DNA of 24,772 bases from an uncultured Actinomycetes bacterium (GCA_903844585.1 CAIMUD010000063.1:1-24772); one strand, 5' to 3'; shown: positions 1 through 8,340, counted from the stretch's first letter. The notes: generated by a model from the sequence alone, not told the origin. Numbers and translations are program-made.

Positions 1-116
1 AATAAGAGTGTTGCTAAGTAGTAAGTTTTTCCGTGAAGAGCATTGAGTCTTTTGCACTCTGCGTAAGATTCACGGAGTCGAAAGTCGTAAATCTGTGCAG
101 CATCTAGCTCGTTCAT
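1..116 (-). CDS. crtB: Phytoene synthase, N-terminal 38 residues (cut by window edge)
   Basis: Condenses two GGPP molecules into phytoene, the first committed C40 carotenoid step. Only the first 38 codons are in the window, and the ORF is still open at base 1. The translated N-terminus has the squalene/phytoene synthase opening pattern: SYAECKRLN followed by [11 protein letters not shown], which matches the family's Y-x2-C-x6-H-G-K-S/T-F/Y segment. The ATG at 116-114 shares its A with the crtI stop (TAATG), so it is the last visible member of a crtE-crtI-crtB operon with probable translational coupling. The catalytic aspartate motifs lie outside the window. Identification rests on this short segment plus the neighbours. 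Confidence 0.82.
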   Translation of the reverse strand, partial: MNELDAAQIYDFRLRESYAECKRLNALHGKTYYLATLL

Positions 117-1600
117 TATTTAACAGGTCCAACAATTCTTTCAGCTGCTAGTCGGCCAGAAATTAATACCATCGGAACACCAACTCCTGGCTGAGTTCCA
201 GATCCAGCAAAGACAACGTTTTCAAATCCAGCAGCTAAATTTCGTGGTCTAAATGGACCGGTTTGGAAGAAAGTATGTGCACTAGCAAATGGTGCTCCGC
301 GTTCCATTCCCTGTGCTTGCCAATCCAGGGGAGTGGTCATAACTTCAGTTTCAATGGCGCCACCAAAACCTGTGTAGCCACGATCTTCAAGAGTCTTAAT
401 CATCTGATCGCGATATGGCTTTGCCTGCTTGGTCCAATCAATATCAGCATCAAGATTTGGAGTGGGAAAAAGAATGTAATAAGACTCTTTACCTGCTGGA
501 GCAAGGCTTTTATCGTCATGGGTTGGAACAGTTACCAGTACAGATGGATCTGACATGAGCTGCTTCTTATTTATGAGCTCGTCAAAAACTCCATCCCAAG
601 AGTGGCCGAAGTGAATATTGTGATGGGCAATGTGGTCATATTTCTTTGAAGATCCAACTAGAAGAGTCGCACATGATGGTGAGTATCGAAGCGACTTAAT
701 TTTTCTTGGAGTCTTTCCAAGCAAATCGCGCCATACGACTGGTAAATCGGGGTTCATCACAACAACGTCGCAGGCAATACGTTCGCCTGTATCGGTGATT
801 ACCGCTTTCACTCTGGAATTTTCAATGTCTAGCTTTGTCACCGTTGAGTTGTACTTAAATGTGACGCCGTGCTTTTCTGCTGCAGCGGCGAGTGCCCGAG
901 GGACAGCGTGCATTCCACCCTTTGGAAAGAAGACACCATTTACTGAATCCATATATGCAATCACCGCATAAATTGCTAGCGCTTGCTGAGGACTCACACC
1001 GGCGTACATTGCTTGAAATGAGTAAACCTTTTGCAGGCGTGGGTCTTTCAGAAATTGGTTTACCTTGGGTGAAAGTTTTCTAAATCCACCGAAGGCAACA
1101 AGCCGAGCCAGGTTTGGAGTTATCAAGTTGAGAGGTGAATCGAAATTTCTGTCGATGAAATCATTCATCTCATACTTATATAACTTGGTTACAAAATCTA
1201 CGTATTTGCGGTAACCAAGAGCTTCCTCTGCGCTCACCGTGCGACGGATTTCTTCTTCCATCTGCGCAGTATTTGCATGTACATCTATCTGAGTTCCATC
1301 TGCATAAAATGCACGATAGAGAGGCGAAAGTGGCATGAGTTCAAGCCAATCTTTCATATCTTCGCCGACGCAGTTAAATGCATCGCTAATAAGCGAGGGC
1401 ATAGTTAAAACTGATGGCCCGGTATCGAAGGAGTATCCATCTTTATTGAGAAGGCCGTTGCGACCGCCCGGAACACTTTCACGTTCGATTACAGTGACTT
1501 TACGTCCAGCACCAGCAAGTCGAAGCGCTGCGCTTAGCCCACCTAGACCTGCGCCAACTACAACTACATGATCAGTTGGACCTGTAACGCGTGCGCTCAT
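116..1600 (-). CDS. crtI: Phytoene desaturase
   Basis: FAD-dependent desaturase that converts phytoene stepwise to neurosporene or lycopene at the membrane. The 494-residue protein has the CrtI dinucleotide-binding fold: GxGxxG at residues 16-21, an acidic strand end near residue 39, PGGR near 44-47 and [10 protein letters not shown] near 59-67. The C-terminal FAD-contacting segment ([14 protein letters not shown], about 464-477) is typical. Length is normal. It overlaps crtE upstream by one base (TGATG) and crtB downstream by one base (TAATG). Its position between crtE and crtB makes it the primary phytoene desaturase, as opposed to the second CrtI-type protein at 4200-5723. Confidence 0.93.
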   Translation of the reverse strand: MSARVTGPTDHVVVVGAGLGGLSAALRLAGAGRKVTVIERESVPGGRNGLLNKDGYSFDTGPSVLTMPSLISDAFNCVGEDMKDWLELMPLSPLYRAFYADGTQIDVHANTAQMEEEIRRTVSAEEALGYRKYVDFVTKLYKYEMNDFIDRNFDSPLNLITPNLARLVAFGGFRKLSPKVNQFLKDPRLQKVYSFQAMYAGVSPQQALAIYAVIAYMDSVNGVFFPKGGMHAVPRALAAAAEKHGVTFKYNSTVTKLDIENSRVKAVITDTGERIACDVVVMNPDLPVVWRDLLGKTPRKIKSLRYSPSCATLLVGSSKKYDHIAHHNIHFGHSWDGVFDELINKKQLMSDPSVLVTVPTHDDKSLAPAGKESYYILFPTPNLDADIDWTKQAKPYRDQMIKTLEDRGYTGFGGAIETEVMTTPLDWQAQGMERGAPFASAHTFFQTGPFRPRNLAAGFENVVFAGSGTQPGVGVPMVLISGRLAAERIVGPVK

Positions 1601-2685
1601 CAGTGGCTCCTACGAATTGCAGATGTTGCAAGTAGAACTAGTAGTTCTCTCGCCGAGGAGCTAATTTCATCAGATGCAGCCGCTTCTAGCGCGTTGGAAT
1701 GCAACCCTTCAATGAGATCTTCGACAACCTTCACAGAACCGGACTCCGTGATGAGCGTTCGGGCTGTATTGATATCAGAATCGCTTAGATTTTCATTTCC
1801 AAGAAGTTGGCTTAGCTTTTCTTTTGCGCTCTCGGTGGCTCTCTCGAAAGTCATCGCCATTAGTACAGTGCGTTTTCCTTCGCGAATATCATCACCAGCA
1901 GGCTTGCCAGTTGTTTCTGGATCTCCAAAAATTCCTAGTAAGTCATCGCGTAATTGGAAAGCTTCTCCGAGTGGAAGCCCGTAAGAACTCAAAATTAGAG
2001 ATAACTCTTTGCGCTTTTCTGGGTCGGTAATTGCAATTGCGGCCCCGAGGTGAAGTGGACGCTCAATTGTGTACTTTCCAGATTTATAGCGAGCAATTCG
2101 AAGTGATCGATCGACACTTGGGTTTTTTTCACCTGCTTCGCGTACATCGAGGTACTGACCTGCCATAAGTTCGATGCGCATTTCATCATGAACACCAAGA
2201 GCTGATAGAAGTGACTCAGGAGCAATTCCGGAGGTATGCAGCATGTGATCAGACCAAACAAGTGCTAAGTCACCTAGTAATACGGCGGCGGCTTCACCAA
2301 ATTGTTCTGAAAGTCCGTGCATTGCTTGGCTTTGATGCAAATTTTCGAAGTGGCGATGAATTGCTGGCTTGCCGCGACGAGTATCTGATTTATCCATGAG
2401 GTCATCATGAATCAGCGCACATGCCTGCAAGAGTTCAAGGGATGTGAATGCGCGAATTTCTTGAACTGTTGGGGTTTTACCAGTGGCTAAGTAACCGGCA
2501 TATGCAAAGAGCGGACGTAGTCTTTTTCCACCATCGAGTGTGAATGATTCAAGGGCATCGCAGACCGGAATTAACTCTGAACCAATAGAACTTAAATATT
2601 CGCGCTGAAGTGTTAGATAAGAAGTTAGCTCTTCTTGAATCGCATCTCTAACGCTGATGAGCGTGCCCTGTGCATCGTTGACCAC
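1600..2685 (-). CDS. crtE: Geranylgeranyl diphosphate synthase (polyprenyl synthetase family)
   Basis: Makes the C20 diphosphate precursor for carotenoids. Family signatures are visible: GGKR at 52-55, the first aspartate-rich motif DDLMD at 94-98, a KSGKYTIERP segment near 201-210, the second motif DDLLGIFGD at 247-255, and GDDIREGKRT at 264-273. The open frame runs back to 2886, but that part would lie inside metF and has no family similarity. I choose GTG at 2685, giving 361 residues; it sits exactly six bases after a TACCGT -10-like element and has no Shine-Dalgarno sequence. The gene diverges from metF. Product chain length (C20 versus another) is inferred from the crtI/crtB linkage. Confidence 0.9.
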   Translation of the reverse strand: MVNDAQGTLISVRDAIQEELTSYLTLQREYLSSIGSELIPVCDALESFTLDGGKRLRPLFAYAGYLATGKTPTVQEIRAFTSLELLQACALIHDDLMDKSDTRRGKPAIHRHFENLHQSQAMHGLSEQFGEAAAVLLGDLALVWSDHMLHTSGIAPESLLSALGVHDEMRIELMAGQYLDVREAGEKNPSVDRSLRIARYKSGKYTIERPLHLGAAIAITDPEKRKELSLILSSYGLPLGEAFQLRDDLLGIFGDPETTGKPAGDDIREGKRTVLMAMTFERATESAKEKLSQLLGNENLSDSDINTARTLITESGSVKVVEDLIEGLHSNALEAAASDEISSSARELLVLLATSAIRRSH

Positions 2686-2691
2686 GGCGCA

Positions 2692-2697
2692 ACGGTA
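2692..2697 (-). promoter_or_regulatory. Predicted -10 element of crtE (leaderless)
   Basis: TACCGT read on the minus strand, followed by exactly six bases and then the GTG start of crtE. No Shine-Dalgarno sequence is visible, which suggests that transcription starts at or next to the start codon. It shares two base pairs with the opposing metF -10. No convincing -35 was seen. Confidence 0.5.
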
Positions 2698-2701
2698 CCC
2701 T
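2696..2701 (+). promoter_or_regulatory. Predicted -10 element of metF (leaderless)
   Basis: TACCCT followed by exactly six bases and the GTG at 2708. It overlaps the crtE -10 inside the palindrome GGTACC (2694-2699). A TTGACC at 2678-2683 resembles a -35 box, but its spacing of 12 bases is too short to count on. Confidence 0.5.
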
Positions 2702-2707
2702 GACCGT

Positions 2708-3577
2708 GTGGATAAGCGCACGACGAAGAAAACAACGTACTCATTTGAGTTCTTTCCTCCGAAAGATCTCGAAGGAGAAGCGCGCCTATGGAAGGCGATG
2801 ACCGCCCTCGAATCAATTGCCCCAGATTTTATTTCTGTTACATATGGCGCCGGAGGAAGTACGCGTGATCGCACAATCCAAATCACTTCTGAAATAACTG
2901 CAAAAACAAAGATTCCTACCGTCGCGCATTTAACTTGCGTGGGTTCGACTCGGACGGAGTTATTAGAAATATTAGAGCGTTACAAAAACGCAGGAATAAA
3001 AAGTATTTTGGCCCTCCGTGGCGACCCAACCGGCGGTCCAAGAGCAGATTGGGCGCCAACTCTCGATGGTTTAAATCATGCAGATGAATTAGTAGATCTT
3101 GCTTCGCAATTTGGTGGATTTGAAATTGGAGTAGCTGCATTTCCTGACGGCCATCCGGCATCGCTTGGAAACTTTGAGGCCGATATCGATGTGCTGCTTC
3201 GCAAAGAAGAGCTTGGAGCTAGTTTTGCAACGACGCAATTCTTTTTTGAAGTTGATAGATGGAAATCCTTGGTCGATCGACTTGAAGCAAAAGGATCAGC
3301 TTTGCCAATTATCGCTGGCATTTTGCCTGTCACCAATGTTAAGCAACTTAATCGCATGTCTGAATTAAGTGGAGTTCCGATCCCTTCAAAAATTTCTGAT
3401 GCATTTGCAAGAGTTGAAACCAGCGCCGAGGATGTATACAAACTTGGAGTTGAAATAGCAACGAAACTTTCACAAGATTTGCTCGATGTTGGAGTACCTG
3501 GATTACATTTCTACACAATGAATTCCTCAACCGCCACGAGAGAGATTTATGAAAATCTCAAAGTTGGTAATCGCTAA
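2708..3577 (+). CDS. metF: Methylenetetrahydrofolate reductase
   Basis: Reduces 5,10-methylene-THF to 5-methyl-THF, which supplies the methyl group for methionine synthesis. The protein is a flavin-dependent TIM barrel. Visible motifs are YSFEFFPPKD at the N-terminus (including the catalytic Glu of FEFFPP), VTYGAGGSTRDR, LRGDPTGG and a FFEVDRW-type segment. An ATG at 2657 is in frame but would push the gene into crtE. The GTG at 2708 gives 289 residues, puts about ten residues before the conserved strand, and lies six bases after a -10-like TACCCT. The stop overlaps the next ATG (TAATG), so metF and the phosphatidyltransferase gene are probably co-transcribed. Confidence 0.93.
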   Translation: MDKRTTKKTTYSFEFFPPKDLEGEARLWKAMTALESIAPDFISVTYGAGGSTRDRTIQITSEITAKTKIPTVAHLTCVGSTRTELLEILERYKNAGIKSILALRGDPTGGPRADWAPTLDGLNHADELVDLASQFGGFEIGVAAFPDGHPASLGNFEADIDVLLRKEELGASFATTQFFFEVDRWKSLVDRLEAKGSALPIIAGILPVTNVKQLNRMSELSGVPIPSKISDAFARVETSAEDVYKLGVEIATKLSQDLLDVGVPGLHFYTMNSSTATREIYENLKVGNR

Positions 3578-4194
3578 TGCAGAAAGAGGTCTTTTACTCC
3601 AAGTGGAGCGCGCTCCATGGCGGCGCTGAGATTTCTGGAATTGTGCGCGCTTGGCTGGCAATCTCTTTCCAATGTGCTCGGATTGCAAGCGCTCTGCGAA
3701 TTTCTCCTAATCTGTTGACGCTATTAGGTGTTGTGGCTGCTGGCCTCATGACATGGAAACCATTTTCATTTTTAACAATTGCACTCCTTGCTCTCTCGCT
3801 TTTTGCAGACGGCATTGACGGAAGTGTTGCTATATATCAAGGGCGTGCAAGCCGTTGGGGCGCGACCTTGGATTCATTTGCCGATCGAATAAGTGAAGGG
3901 CTCTGGCTTTACGTCGCATATCAAGTTGGGATACCCGCTTGGCTGGCCATCTCATTATGGATTATTGCCGCAACGCAAGAATATGCTCGCGCTCGTGCGG
4001 CGTCCCTTGGTCACACCGTGATTAGCGTGGTTACTCCAACAGAAAGACCAGTTAGAGCAAGTGTGATTTTCATTCTCTTAGTTGGTTTATATGTGGGAAT
4101 TGCCGGAATTGACTCAATTGCTTATGTATTACTTGCAGCACAATTTATAAGTTTATTTCTTGTGGTGCGCGATGCATTTAAATCACTTAAATAA
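3577..4194 (+). CDS. CDP-alcohol phosphatidyltransferase family membrane protein
   Basis: Integral membrane enzyme of the family that transfers a phosphatidyl group from CDP-diacylglycerol to an alcohol. The signature D-x2-D-G-x2-A-R-x8-G-x3-D-x3-D is present at residues 78-103: D78, D81, G82, A85, G95, D99 and D103 are all found, but the usual Arg after Ala is Ile86. About five or six hydrophobic segments span the 205 residues. The alcohol acceptor (glycerol phosphate, inositol phosphate or other) cannot be read from the sequence. The start ATG shares a base with the metF stop. It ends five bases before the convergent crtD stop with no terminator hairpin between them. Confidence 0.8.
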   Translation: MQKEVFYSKWSALHGGAEISGIVRAWLAISFQCARIASALRISPNLLTLLGVVAAGLMTWKPFSFLTIALLALSLFADGIDGSVAIYQGRASRWGATLDSFADRISEGLWLYVAYQVGIPAWLAISLWIIAATQEYARARAASLGHTVISVVTPTERPVRASVIFILLVGLYVGIAGIDSIAYVLLAAQFISLFLVVRDAFKSLK

Positions 4195-4199
4195 GTAAT

Positions 4200-5723
4200 T
4201 TAATTTTCTTCTAACACCGCAAGAGCAACAATTTCTGCACTCAGACCTACAAGTGGAAGCCCTCCGCCGGGATGAGCCGAACCACCGACGAGGTAAAGAC
4301 CTTTAAGCGGTGAACGATTTTTGGCGCGAAGAAATGCCGAGCGCGCGCCATTGCTAGATGTTCCGTAAATGGATCCACCAGGAGCCAGTACTTCGTTTTG
4401 TAAGTCCAGAGGTGTGCGTATCTCTAGTACTTCAAGGCGATTTCTTACTGAAATACCTGCAGATTCAATCTGAGTAATAATTTCCTGCGCATATTCATTG
4501 GCGAAGTTTTTATCGCTCCAATCAAACCCATTGACTGAAAGTTGATCATGACGAGGAGCATTGACCAGAACCGACCATGCCTCATAACCCGGGACTTCCA
4601 CCATTGACTCGTCTCGTGGCGCGCAAATATAAATAGTTGGCTTCGCGACGGGTTTCTTTGCATCAAATATTGCTTCAAATTCGGCATCGTAATTCTCAGG
4701 AAATAAAATTGTGTGGTGCTCAAGTTTTTTTGCACCTGAATCAGGGCGAAGTCCGAGCAAGATTGAGAAGCCGGCTAATGAGAGTTCTGATTTTGCAATC
4801 GCTTTGCGAGCTTTTCGGATTTTCTTCACACTCCCAGGTATGAGCTGGTTATAGACACTTCCTGCATCGGCATTAGCGATGACCTTGGTGAACAGATATT
4901 TTCTTCCACCTTCAACTTCTATCCCTGTTACTTTCTTGCCATCATGGCTTATCCCTTTTACTTTTGAGTTAAATTCAAAGTTAACTCCAAGGTCTAGGGC
5001 TCGTTTGTAAATTGCATCGCTAAGTTTTCCGACGCCTCCCTTAATGTGCCATGCACCGAAAGCTTCTTCGATAAATGCGATTGTCGATAGGACCGCTGGA
5101 GCAACACGTGGATCTGATCCGCTATATGTCGCGTAGCGGTCAAGAATTTTGCGTAGGTATGGACTTTCTAATTTAATACCGCGAAGAGATTTCCACGGAG
5201 CAATTAATCGAAAATCTCGCAGAATAGTTGGGCTCTTAAAAAGTGCAAGAGGGGATTTGAGCTCTGATTCAATAAATGGTCCGCGCGAAACATCCCACAT
5301 AGCTTCAGCACGAAGCATCATGCGGTCCCATTCATCCGCGCTCTCGCTCCCGATGGCTTCGGTGATTGCTGCAAGTGTTTTCTTACGTGAAAGGTTAACG
5401 AATTTGATTGACTTACCATCTGCAAATCTGTAATCAAATGATGGATCTACCGGTTCGACTTCTAGCACGCGTCCCATCACATCACCGGTGCGCTGGAAGA
5501 AGTCGCGATAAACGGCAGGAATGGTCAGAAGTGACGGCCCGGTATCGAATGCAAACTTGCCGATCCATTCTGTTCTGCACTTTCCCCCATGGCGATGTGA
5601 GGCTTCAAAGACTGTCACTTCAAATCCGGCTCTTGCCAGACGTGCAGCTGTTGCCATTCCGCCAATACCCGCGCCTATGACTGCAACCTTCCCAGTACCG
5701 CGCGCAAGGTGGTTATTTTTCAT
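4200..5723 (-). CDS. crtD: CrtI/CrtD-type carotenoid desaturase (probable 1-hydroxycarotenoid 3,4-desaturase)
   Basis: Second FAD-dependent carotenoid desaturase of the window, 507 residues. It has GAGIGG near residues 18-23, GGKCRTEW, FDTGPSLLTIP, and the C-terminal GLYLVGGSAHPGGGLPLVGLS segment of the CrtI/CrtD family. Because crtI is already next to crtE/crtB, and this gene sits with a hydratase, a glycosyltransferase and a CrtA-type ketolase, I infer a CrtD-like role, 3,4-desaturation of a 1-hydroxylated psi end. Start choice: the ATG at 5723 makes an ATGA overlap with the upstream glycosyltransferase and has AAAGG nine bases upstream; an in-frame ATG at 5741 is possible. A second phytoene or lycopene desaturase cannot be excluded. 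Confidence 0.8.
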   Translation of the reverse strand: MKNNHLARGTGKVAVIGAGIGGMATAARLARAGFEVTVFEASHRHGGKCRTEWIGKFAFDTGPSLLTIPAVYRDFFQRTGDVMGRVLEVEPVDPSFDYRFADGKSIKFVNLSRKKTLAAITEAIGSESADEWDRMMLRAEAMWDVSRGPFIESELKSPLALFKSPTILRDFRLIAPWKSLRGIKLESPYLRKILDRYATYSGSDPRVAPAVLSTIAFIEEAFGAWHIKGGVGKLSDAIYKRALDLGVNFEFNSKVKGISHDGKKVTGIEVEGGRKYLFTKVIANADAGSVYNQLIPGSVKKIRKARKAIAKSELSLAGFSILLGLRPDSGAKKLEHHTILFPENYDAEFEAIFDAKKPVAKPTIYICAPRDESMVEVPGYEAWSVLVNAPRHDQLSVNGFDWSDKNFANEYAQEIITQIESAGISVRNRLEVLEIRTPLDLQNEVLAPGGSIYGTSSNGARSAFLRAKNRSPLKGLYLVGGSAHPGGGLPLVGLSAEIVALAVLEEN

Positions 5724-6793
5724 ACCTTGCGACCTTTCCACTGTGCACTGTTCTTATTTTTCCAAGAATAAGCGATGAGATAAATCAATAGAGCTGATGA
5801 AAAGGGATGTAAAAAAGAATCAAGATAAGAACCGCGAGAAGTTTTTGCGGCAATAATTCTTGAAGCAATTACGATTTCAAGTGCTAAGAGACCCAAAGGA
5901 TGAAAGTTTAAAAATAACAGGAATGGATAGATCCCGGTAATAAACAAGAAGGTAATCACAAGGGCAGTTCCAAACTTTCCTCCAAAAGCTTGCCAGAGAG
6001 ACTTTCCGTAACCTGCCCGTAGATCTGCAAATGTTGAGTACATGCGAGTTGTGGCAATAGAAGAGCCGTTGACGACTGCGCCCTTGGCGCCTGATTTAAT
6101 TAGAGCGCGAGCGAGTTCAATGTCATCCAATACTTTCGCTGCATTACTTTTAAAACCATCAATTTGTAAAAGGCTCGCTCGTTTAACTAAGAAGAACTGG
6201 CCATTGGCAACTGCAAGCGATGGTCGTGAACTCTTTTCAGCAATAGCAAGTGGAACAGTACTCATCCATGACCATTGCAATAAAGGTTGAATGAGTCGTT
6301 CTGCAAAAGTTCGCGCTAACTGCCTTGGATATGGAGAAATGAAGGTGAGTCCAGATGATTGAAGTAAATTTACAGATTTAATAAGTGCATCTTTTTCGAG
6401 CCGAACATCTGCATCGATAGTCACAACAACTTCAGCGCGACCTGCGAGAAAACCTTGCTGCAGGGCCCATGTTTTGCCTATCCACCCTTGGGGGAGGACA
6501 GGCACGCTCATCAAAGTAAATCTTGCATCTGCAGATGTATGAGTCCTAATAGCGGCAGCGGTTTGGTCAGTAGATGAATCGTCTAAGAAATAAAAATTAG
6601 CCATTGGTACGCCAACCTGGGACTTAAGGCTTGCAACTAGTTCCTGAATGTTTTTTTCTTCATTACGGACAGGAATCAGAACATCGATAGAAATTTGAGA
6701 TTCAACTGAGTTACGTGGCTGGCGAATTGAAAAGTAATTAAGTATCGCAAGGGCTAGGAGCAAAAGATTAAGAAAAAAAGCAAACGTTGCCAT
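5720..6793 (-). CDS. Family 2 glycosyltransferase, probable carotenoid glycosyltransferase (CruC-like)
   Basis: Membrane-anchored GT-A fold enzyme of about 357 residues. A hydrophobic N-terminal segment (about 1-22) precedes the GT2 domain: IPVRNEE, DDSSTD (71-76), the metal-binding DAD (127-129), GQFFLVKR, and a DDIELAR box (Asp223-Asp224). Two or three membrane segments follow at the C-terminus. The layout matches carotenoid glycosyltransferases of the CruC/CrtQ type, and the operon supports transfer of a sugar to the 1-hydroxyl made by the CruF-like protein. Sugar and exact acceptor are unknown. A TTG at 6805 directly abuts the cruF stop and is an alternative start; neither start has a clear Shine-Dalgarno sequence. 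It overlaps crtD by four bases. Confidence 0.8.
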   Translation of the reverse strand: MATFAFFLNLLLLALAILNYFSIRQPRNSVESQISIDVLIPVRNEEKNIQELVASLKSQVGVPMANFYFLDDSSTDQTAAAIRTHTSADARFTLMSVPVLPQGWIGKTWALQQGFLAGRAEVVVTIDADVRLEKDALIKSVNLLQSSGLTFISPYPRQLARTFAERLIQPLLQWSWMSTVPLAIAEKSSRPSLAVANGQFFLVKRASLLQIDGFKSNAAKVLDDIELARALIKSGAKGAVVNGSSIATTRMYSTFADLRAGYGKSLWQAFGGKFGTALVITFLFITGIYPFLLFLNFHPLGLLALEIVIASRIIAAKTSRGSYLDSFLHPFSSALLIYLIAYSWKNKNSAQWKGRKV

Positions 6794-6805
6794 GAGATTT
6801 GGCAA

Positions 6806-7609
6806 TTATGGGCGGCCGAGCCAGCGTATAAAGAAGTATGGTGTCAAAAGTATTCCTAGAACTAGACCACCTAGAAGTGCAATTCCTGGTCTGTGAAAGA
6901 AGAACAAATTTAAAACGATTCCGGCAAAAAGACTCCAGCCAAGAAATATATCTGCAGCGAAAAGTGATGCGCTCTCCTTGCGACGATCGCGCGGCAATAT
7001 AAAATTAAGCATTGCGATCAACGCCATTCCTGTAAGCAACCAACCAAGCGCATTTGAAAGTGGAACTTCAGGAGTGAAGGGGACATGAGCACCGGTCACA
7101 TCCCACGTCCATCGACCATCCCTAACCATTTGCGGATCTAAAAATAAATCCCATGCCATTAGTGTCAGACCGCCATAGAGAAAGCCCCAATTTTTTGTAA
7201 TGGTCCGCACGGCTACCAAAACTGGATGCGCAATCATTGCCCAAGCAAAAGGCACAACGAGTGGAACACTAAAAATTTGCACTCCAAGCGAGTAGTCATA
7301 TTCATAAACGCCAAATGGCCAACCAGTTGTGACGCCGATAGATTCCACAACGAGAGCGAAAGTTAGCGTCGCGAGTAAGAAAGTAAATGCATATCTCGGT
7401 CCATATGCCAGGAGTGCGTGAAGAGCCATCGCCGCTGCTCCCCAATAAACTGTTGAAATTGTCACTAAACGAAGTGGCTCGCCACTTAAGAGCGGATAGG
7501 AAACCTGAAGCAAAATCGCTATGCCAAGAACTACATAGAGAAAGGTCATCGCCCTCATTGAAATTCCACGTCGGCGATTTCGTCGAGGAGAATAGTGGTG
7601 AATCGACAT
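6806..7609 (-). CDS. cruF: Carotenoid biosynthesis protein, CruF-type 1,2-hydratase
   Basis: Polytopic membrane protein of 267 residues with about seven hydrophobic helices. It belongs to the CruF (DUF422, carotenoid biosynthesis protein) family, whose members add water across the terminal double bond of a psi end to give a 1-hydroxy carotenoid. The family hallmark WDLFLDPQMV, followed by GRWTW, is present in the middle of the protein, as are FGVYEYDYSLG and the PFAW segment. The start at 7609 gives a basic N-terminal tail; a later in-frame ATG at 7558 begins just before the first helix and is possible. Halophilic homologues act on C50 carotenoids, but no lycopene elongase is seen here, so a C40 substrate is inferred. 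Confidence 0.83.
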   Translation of the reverse strand: MSIHHYSPRRNRRRGISMRAMTFLYVVLGIAILLQVSYPLLSGEPLRLVTISTVYWGAAAMALHALLAYGPRYAFTFLLATLTFALVVESIGVTTGWPFGVYEYDYSLGVQIFSVPLVVPFAWAMIAHPVLVAVRTITKNWGFLYGGLTLMAWDLFLDPQMVRDGRWTWDVTGAHVPFTPEVPLSNALGWLLTGMALIAMLNFILPRDRRKESASLFAADIFLGWSLFAGIVLNLFFFHRPGIALLGGLVLGILLTPYFFIRWLGRP

Positions 7610-7635
7610 GGGCCTAGTCTGCCTTAAGTCGCCTA

Positions 7636-8325
7636 CTAATTAGAAATTTCACCGCGCACTTCACGCACGGAAAACCTTGCAAATAACTCCTCGCGGTACC
7701 ACTTGTTACGTGAAGTAGCTGCAATTACTTCTTGGTGGGCTTTTCCTTTATAGGCAAAGGCCTTGAGATGATCCGAGCTTTTCCAATATGAAAAAGTTCC
7801 TTGTAAACCTAGTGGCGCCTCACCAATTCCAATTGCAGTGATGAGACCTTCAGATTCTTGCAGGCTCTGCGTTACAGCCGGCACTGCTCTCCAAAATATT
7901 GCATTCTTAAATGTAGCAATTCGCGCTCTTGTAATTGCGACAACTTCACCTGTGGGCGCAGCGCTTGCATATGCAAAGGGATTTTGATTAGACCACAAAC
8001 CATGTGAAGCAATGGGGTCAAGGATGGCTCTAAATTCTGATTGTGATTTCTTGCGCCACCGCTTCACTATGGGCGATGCATCGAGTTGATCCAATAAATT
8101 TTCATCAATAGTGATCACTGCGCCCCACCGGGTTACATCCGCATCTTTAGGTGTGAATGTTTCGCCTTTGCCGGTTCCTAACATTTTTGCAAATGTAACT
8201 CCAGAATATCGACGCAATCCGCCTCGATCGAGCGCCATTCTCAAGAGAGCAAAGGCCACATTGTTTTTTGAAATTTTCCAGAAGTAAGCCACAGTTACTA
8301 ATTTCACTTGTGAGACATCTTTCAT
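7636..8325 (-). CDS. crtA: Spheroidene monooxygenase-like carotenoid ketolase (CrtA family)
   Basis: 229-residue protein of the CrtA family, which inserts a keto group at C-2 of acyclic carotenoids in purple bacteria. Family segments are visible: IFWRAVPAV, GLITAIGIGEAPLGLQGTFSYW, and near the C-terminus HQEVIAATSRNKWYREELFARF. It is the first gene of the crtA-cruF-glycosyltransferase-crtD operon, with 26 bases to cruF. The ATG at 8325 has no Shine-Dalgarno sequence but lies six bases after TAAACT, so it is probably leaderless. Family membership is clear. That it ketolates C-2 of a 1-hydroxy-3,4-desaturated end is an inference from the partners. Confidence 0.82.
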   Translation of the reverse strand: MKDVSQVKLVTVAYFWKISKNNVAFALLRMALDRGGLRRYSGVTFAKMLGTGKGETFTPKDADVTRWGAVITIDENLLDQLDASPIVKRWRKKSQSEFRAILDPIASHGLWSNQNPFAYASAAPTGEVVAITRARIATFKNAIFWRAVPAVTQSLQESEGLITAIGIGEAPLGLQGTFSYWKSSDHLKAFAYKGKAHQEVIAATSRNKWYREELFARFSVREVRGEISN

Positions 8326-8328
8326 GAG

Positions 8329-8334
8329 TAGAGT
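8329..8334 (+). promoter_or_regulatory. Predicted -10 element of the DUF4389 gene (leaderless)
   Basis: TAGAGT followed by exactly six bases and the ATG at 8341. A TTGTGA at 8308-8313, inside crtA, is a possible -35 with a 15-base spacer. It overlaps the opposing crtA -10 by three base pairs. Confidence 0.5.
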
Positions 8335-8337
8335 TTA
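8332..8337 (-). promoter_or_regulatory. Predicted -10 element of crtA (leaderless)
   Basis: TAAACT on the minus strand followed by exactly six bases and the crtA ATG. The whole divergent gap is only 15 bp, so there is no room for a normal 5' UTR with a ribosome-binding site on either side. Confidence 0.55.
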
Positions 8338-8340
8338 ACT

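Noticed and set aside
2657..2707. Upstream ATG for metF at 2657.
   Set aside because: It would overlap the crtE coding start by 29 bases, and the extra 17 residues have no family match; the GTG at 2708 fits the promoter layout better.
2686..2886. N-terminal extension of crtE back to 2886.
   Set aside because: The added residues lie antisense to the conserved metF start region and show no polyprenyl synthetase features; the GTG at 2685 has the -10 element at the right distance.
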